Positions 59,201-64,000 of a stretch of DNA of 64,000 nt are shown piece after piece; the first letter of the stretch is position 1, and each line of letters opens with the position of its first letter. The notes beneath the pieces are model-generated. The model had not been told where the DNA came from. It made no database searches and saw nothing but the letters and a program-made list of their open reading frames with translations. The stretch covers positions 62,001 through 126,000 of the forward strand of contig JADIIU010000014.1 of the NCBI GenBank assembly GCA_027603945.1, given 5' to 3'. Origin of the DNA: Terramyces sp. JEL0728 (lineage: Eukaryota; Chytridiomycota; Chytridiomycetes; Rhizophydiales; Terramycetaceae). A program made the position numbers and the translations under genes.

Positions 59201-61073
59201 AAACATCCAGTAGCTCTACACTTCCTTCAACGGTATTAGCATCGTCAAAAGCAGATATAATAACATTTTGCATCATAACTTCCAAGTCTTTTACTCCTTG
59301 TTTGAAGTTGGTGTAATCGTCATGCCATCTGGTGGCCTTCACGTCCAAGATATGTCTCCTGATGTTCCATAGACTGGCAATTTGCTTTTCAAACGCATCT
59401 TCAATATCCTCCAGACTTTCATTAAATAGTACGATACCTTTTTGCAATTTCGGGACCTCTTGAGCCGCCAAATACTGGAATTGGTAATTTTTCTCCTCCT
59501 GTAGTTTTTCTAGCAAATTGAATTTGTCCCTCGCAGACTTCAAGCAAATCACGACAACGACGAACGAATCTAAATTAATAATCGAATACGCATCAATTTG
59601 TGCAAAAATACTGCTCTGATCGAAATCCCAAGTCCCTTTTGTATGCTTGGCAATGTGTTGACAATTTTTTCTGTAAATCTTTTTCCACATTTCCCCACAG
59701 TTGATTGAATCCTGTATGCACATGATACTATTTTGAACATCTCCGTGAAAAATATCATCTAGCGAAATTTTAGCACAGCAGCGTCTGATGATCTCATTTG
59801 AAATTTTACGGAGCAGACCTGTCAATCTTTCCTTTGTATTGTAATACTTTGAATTTGCCCAGATCAATCGAACGCAATTCAAAAGCTTTGGTAGGATATT
59901 TAGTATATCTTTAGGTTCAGATTGAGAGAGCAGTTTGCAGTGATCGCTGAGTGTTAACAGGAACTTTAGATTGTCTTTTGCTTCAACGGTGCCTTCTTGA
60001 ATTAAATGGGATAGTCGAAGGAATTGCTCTAAGAAGGAGGACTTTGCAATTTCTAGTACTTTGATGATTGTCTGAACGTCGCTTCGGTTGATTTGATCGC
60101 TAATTCCTGACAAATCGTCACACCTGCTTCTCCAGAATTGAATTTCTTCCATCGGACCCGAATTTTCAGTTGATTCTGATGTGTGCTGAGTATTAATAAC
60201 ATCTTTGATTTGCTTGGTCCAGTGTACAAGAAGCAATTCTAGTCTCTGAATAACGTCTTTTTGCCTGGCAGCTTCTTCGACCACGATTTTATAGCCTTCA
60301 GGTACGTACAACATGGTATGTCCTTTGAATTGGTAGGTGGTGTCAGTCAAAAATGCCTGATGTTAGTGTCGTGTTACCATAAACTTGTGCAATTGATTAT
60401 TAAATTCTTTGCGCACGCTATCCGGCCACTTTTTATTCCCGACGAATATTGGGACATATACTTGGGTCATAGTCTTCAGCAAGCTTTCAAGGATATTTTT
60501 AGTTAGTTTTCCGAACTGCACCTTCTTTTCAAAGTTATGTTCTGTGAGGATATCCTCTGGTGACGAAGACTCCTTGATAAAATATGCCATTTCATTGAAG
60601 CTGTGTAAGGGCAGTGAGCTTTGAACACAAAATAACGGAGGTTTGTGCTTGTCATCAAAATAGAGCACTAGCTTTCTTGCTTCAGTGCTAGTTAAAAAGT
60701 CCTTGATGTAAAGTAAATGTTCCTCCGTAAGCAGACTATCTTCAAATTTGCTTAAGCAAATCGACTTTTTGAATCTCTCCAAAAGAACTTCGTAGTTGAC
60801 AGTTGGTGGATGAACCTCAGATTCCAGCTCTGTGTCTTCAAGCTCGTTGTCTTCAGAAATCTGCTGCTTGTCTACTTCATCTTCAACCAACTGCTCTTCA
60901 TTATTTTCATCGATTTCCAGAGTTTCATTATATTCTCCATTTGCAATATCCACATTTTCATCGTGGGTGTTTGGTTCTGCATTTTCTATGTTTTCACCTT
61001 CTTCTATTGTCTCGCCAACGAGCGCAGGCTGTTCAACGGGAACATGGTCTTCAGAACTGGTGGTTTCTGCCAT
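47288..61073 (-). CDS. DNAH2: Axonemal inner-arm dynein heavy chain, DNAH2 type
   Basis: Exons from the start: 61073-60378, 60356-59590, 59569-59438, 59415-54960, 54938-52128, 52107-51513, 51493-51005, 50983-49818, 49794-47774, 47753-47288 (4532 aa; nine introns of 19-23 nt). Acidic N-terminus, DHC_N1 tail (GPMEEIQFWRSRCDDLSGIS), linker (QRQWMYLENIF, KRQSFPRFYFLSNDDLLEIL), AAA1 P-loop GPAGTGKTETVKDLGKG (~1910), AAA2 GETGSGKSTSW (~2210), AAA3 GDVGTGKTAMV (~2550), AAA4 GVGGSGRQSLSRLAAYL (~2910), the coiled-coil stalk with microtubule-binding tip (VIVQQKREAD ... FQPDIVGRVSGASKSL), AAA5-6 and a C-terminal domain ending in KKAAKGMYTCPLYIFP. Wording throughout is that of DNAH2 (I1/f dynein beta chain), which sets flagellar waveform. 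No disruption seen. Confidence 0.97.
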
Positions 61074-61458
61074 AGTGTATCACTAGAACTTGCTTCACGT
61101 AAACAAAACAATTTATGACGCGTGATCCTGGTCATTTCCAATAGCATCTATAGCTAATTCTACTAGCGGTTGATCGTGAGCTTATATAAAGAAGATTTGA
61201 GACATGTGTTATCTCAAGAATAAGAAACAGATATGCTCTGTGATTTTCAGCAATCGGTCCGCCATTGGACTTGTATTTAAGATCGCAACGGATCTCACCT
61301 ACCCGGCAATGGAGCAAGTATCCATCGTTGCTGTTCTGCAATTTTGCCCAATCAGCTGCTGTGACAACAAAGGCATAACAAATAGTGTCAAACAATAGGA
61401 AAATCCATTTTGTAAAAAGGGTCCACTCATCAACTTTCTTTTTAATTCACAGAATAAT
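61074..61458. promoter_or_regulatory. Divergent region between DNAH2 and the CCDC81-like gene
   Basis: 385 bases between the start codons of two flagellar genes, so probably a shared promoter region for zoospore-stage expression (inferred). A minus-strand frame at 61132-61395 has a hydrophobic segment but overlaps no recognised family and is not called. Confidence 0.5.
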
Positions 61459-63333
61459 ATGGACAAGTTAGATTTTGAGGATGTTATACGCGTGGTTTGT
61501 GATTCAATCAGTAAAAACAAACGCTTCTCCGAACTTTCTCATTTGGAACTTTGTGATTTGTGGAAAGGAGTTTGCAAATTCCTCATTGAACAGCTATTAT
61601 TAAAGAAGGTACCCTTTCACTGAATCAAAGTCGATTAATATTCACGGGATTGGATCATTCTACACTAAAAAAACCAAAAGAGTAACTGGAGACGATATTG
61701 TATGGTCAGTCCATTTTTCGCCTTCCAAAAACTGGGACAAGCTGCCTGGATATCAGATTGATCGGACAATTACCATTGGTACTTTAGGATTTATACTAGG
61801 AACTGCAGCAGCAGAAGCTCTCAATTTGGCTGCTGTTGCACAACAGATAGGGTTTACAAGAGATTTAGTCGAAGCTGGAATCAAGGATATTGTGAACGGA
61901 CTGACCAGAATACTGAAAAGAGGATCTATAGTAAACCTTACAATGGGCGTGTTGGGGAAAATGGTATTTCAAAACCAAGATATCAAATTTCGCTTTGCAC
62001 CAAACTTTTTGAAAACCCTCAATGAAGAACAAAAAGCTTCAAAGTATTTAAGTGTTGATGTAGAAAACCGGCTTTGAATGACAAGCCCAGTGCGGAAAAC
62101 TCAAAGAAAGACAATGCCGAAGATTCACAGAAAATATTGTCAAAAGAAGATGAAAATTTGAGCGAAAAGAAAGCAGTTCAATTTGATAGCGAAAAGGGAG
62201 AGAGGCAGTTAGCCAAAGTCAACGAGGATGAAGGTAATTTGCGATAATCCCAGAAAATGATGAAGAAACTATGCAGATGGTTTCGGAGTTGGATGAAGCA
62301 GCCCAAAAATTGGCAAGATTAGAAGAGCTCATTGACCAAACATTCTCAATTGAAGCTCGAACAGGTAATTAATTTTAAATCAAGTGTCCACTCATACTCA
62401 CCACCATTCCGGAAATAGACTTTGGACAGATCAAAAATGTCCAATTTGTAAGACCAAAGAAATAAACAACTTTGTAGATAGGGAAGCAATCAGAAAGGCA
62501 GAAAAGGATCACGATAAGATGCTATTACATATTTCGCTTGATACCGACAAGGAATACTTTAATAGAAAGAAAGAATTGGAAACCTTGAAATTAAAAGATT
62601 CTCTTGGAACCGCGCAGTATAATCACATGGTTGCATTACAAAGTCATGACAAGTCAAGAGAAAAGCAACCAATGGGGGATTTATTTGAAAAGAGGACCAT
62701 ACAAAAGCCAATCATGTCAACTAGCCAGATGGCAAGCGGCATCCATGAACAGGTTGCAATGTTTTAATCTAGATCTATATGAAAAAAGAAAAACTGTCAA
62801 AAGCAGCTCACCAACACGCTATCCAAGAAAAGTTGATAAGTGAAAGGCTTAGAAAGGAGTATCTACATCATTTATTCTAGAATTAAAGCCGCCGAGCTCC
62901 AAGCGCACTGCGACAAACTTCAACGCTGTCAAAAACAAAGAACTTCATTAGCAGAACAGATTAGAGTGCATCAAGACCTAAGAGAGAAGAAGGAACCGAC
63001 CACTAACGAAAACCCTTTTGCGCGAAGTGAGAGCTTGATGGCGTTGTATCAAAGGGAAAAGGCAAAACAAATGTACTATGAGCAATTGGCGATAGTAAGA
63101 CAACGGCAGGACTATGCCCAAAAAGTAGCAGACATAGAAAAGAAACACGCACTTAATAGGCTAGAATTATCACGAAAAGAGTAACTGCATATTAACTGGT
63201 TAGATTAGAAAAGGATTTGGTGATGATTAAGAAAGGAAAAACTGATATCCGCCATTCACTTGAAACTTATTGGTCGGACCAAATTGAATGGAAAAACAAA
63301 TTGAAAAAGGATTTTGAAGTGGAAGCCAGCTAA
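61459..63333 (+). CDS. CCDC81: CCDC81-like HU-fold and coiled-coil protein
   Basis: Exons 61459-61608, 61631-62059, 62086-62233, 62254-62364, 62385-62752, 62773-62858, 62881-63180, 63204-63333 (573 aa). N-terminal CCDC81 HU domains: LWKGVCKFLIEQLLLKKSIN followed by IHGIGSFYT, then GFTRDLVEAGIKDIVNGLTR and IVNLTMGVLGKMVFQNQDIK. The middle is acidic. The C-terminal half has CPICKTKE, a CxxC pair as in CCDC81, and long charged helices ending LETYWSDQIEWKNKLKKDFE. CCDC81 is centrosomal/flagellar in animals and protists. The second intron is either 26 nt GT-AG (62060-62085, used here) or 20 nt GC-AG (62071-62090); both keep the frame. A further stop-free 21-nt GT...AG segment lies near 61785. Confidence 0.82.
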
Positions 63334-64000
63334 GCTGTTTTACCGCAAGAATCTTTAAATAAACGCATACATTTTGATTTGCTTGTTATGACATAATAGT
63401 TCGCGGTTTTCTCTATGAGTGAAAATGGCTTGTATAAAGAGTTGGTGGGGTTTGATCCAAGAACAGGCACCCCGCACCATCTGCAGGATTCAGTCCGGCC
63501 AGAGTCAGCGTATTTATGTATTGATGCAGCGGTATTTCACCCAATGAAAAAGCAGTGTTTTTGATACAGAAAATATGGCGGTCATACAATATGAAAAGAA
63601 CTTACAAATGGCTAAGACATAATCTATATCGAGCAGTAGCAGCTAATTAAACTAAGGAACGGATGTTTGCAAAAGATATTTTGAAAAAATTATCGCCTCA
63701 CGAAGGCAGCTTGCTCCAGGATCCAACAATCAAATATAAAGTCAGGTTCAGGTAGATTCCACTAATTGAGACTGGATGGACACGAATTTCCTCCAAAAAT
63801 TGTATACAAGATATTTACAACTGGCTCGAAAGTGCAATACTTTAATGGCCACAGCTTTATTCGGTCTGGGACTCTAGTAATATGGGATTTATTCTAGTAG
63901 GCGGCCGAAGACTCTTGTTTTTTAATGGGTGTCAGGCAATATCACGAAAAGATCCTATTGCCAGAAATGACGCAAAAAATACACAAGATAGAGGAATTAT
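63334..64000. other. Right end, unresolved; possible broken gene
   Basis: A 49-codon plus-strand frame from ATG 63415 (MSENGLYKELVGFDPRTGTP, then RPESAYLCIDAAVFHPMKK) stops at 63564. Later stretches have protein-like pieces (FAKDILKKLSPHEGSLLQDP near 63665) in other frames. I could not join them with introns of the type used elsewhere. It may be a degenerate gene or a multi-exon gene continuing past the window. Confidence 0.3.

Noticed and set aside
61132..61395. 87-codon minus-strand frame between DNAH2 and the CCDC81-like gene
   Set aside because: Contains a hydrophobic stretch but no ATG at its start, no family match, and it lies in a likely promoter region.

Overview
This is nuclear DNA of a small, compact, flagellated fungus-grade eukaryote. 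The fungal signature is a cluster of velvet-domain genes, a Rua1-type zinc-binding regulator and a Chs5 exomer subunit. The flagellum is implied by a complete axonemal inner-arm dynein heavy chain (DNAH2 type) and a CCDC81-like protein. A zoosporic fungus or fungal relative (chytrid, Rozella-like or aphelid-like) fits best; I cannot name the genus. Genes are packed head-to-head and tail-to-tail with gaps often of 10-70 bp.

The most striking property is splicing. I placed about 100 introns by restoring protein frames. All but a few are 19-23 nt long, usually GT...(T/C)TAA(C/T)...AG. Three break the AG rule (two GT-GG, one GT-TG), two use GC donors, and one 44-nt intron looks like two 22-nt introns end to end. 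The only long intron is 114 nt, in RPS13, and has a textbook TACTAAC box. Because the introns are so short, single open reading frames are fragments of genes; exon lists below were derived by hand and checked by phase.

Layout. 1-32 kb: conserved housekeeping genes (PIG-X/PBN1, YAK1, a TMEM68-like acyltransferase, ARPC2, PRP3, SYO1/HEATR3, a fatty-acid elongase, LSM4, RPS13, a Rua1-domain regulator, DNPH1, UPF3, CWC27, ETFRF1, ARP10, AAGAB, a small unknown gene, a GPI-anchored protein, GET3, a WDR62/MAPKBP1-like protein, a ubiquitin-AN1 fusion, ELP6, CHS5, a Nudix hydrolase and a cofactor-independent phosphoglycerate mutase). 29.9-42.5 kb: a recent tandem duplication of a 6.3-kb block carrying Nudix (truncated in copy 2), phosphoglycerate mutase and three velvet genes. 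42.5-46 kb: two more, diverged velvet genes. 46-64 kb: two mitochondrial ribosomal protein genes, the 13.8-kb DNAH2 gene, the CCDC81-like gene and an unresolved right end.

The eight velvet genes are minimal (171-181 aa, essentially only the domain) and share the same exon plan, so they form a local, still-expanding family of putative DNA-binding regulators. Gene calls rest on recognised family motifs; no database or RNA data were used.
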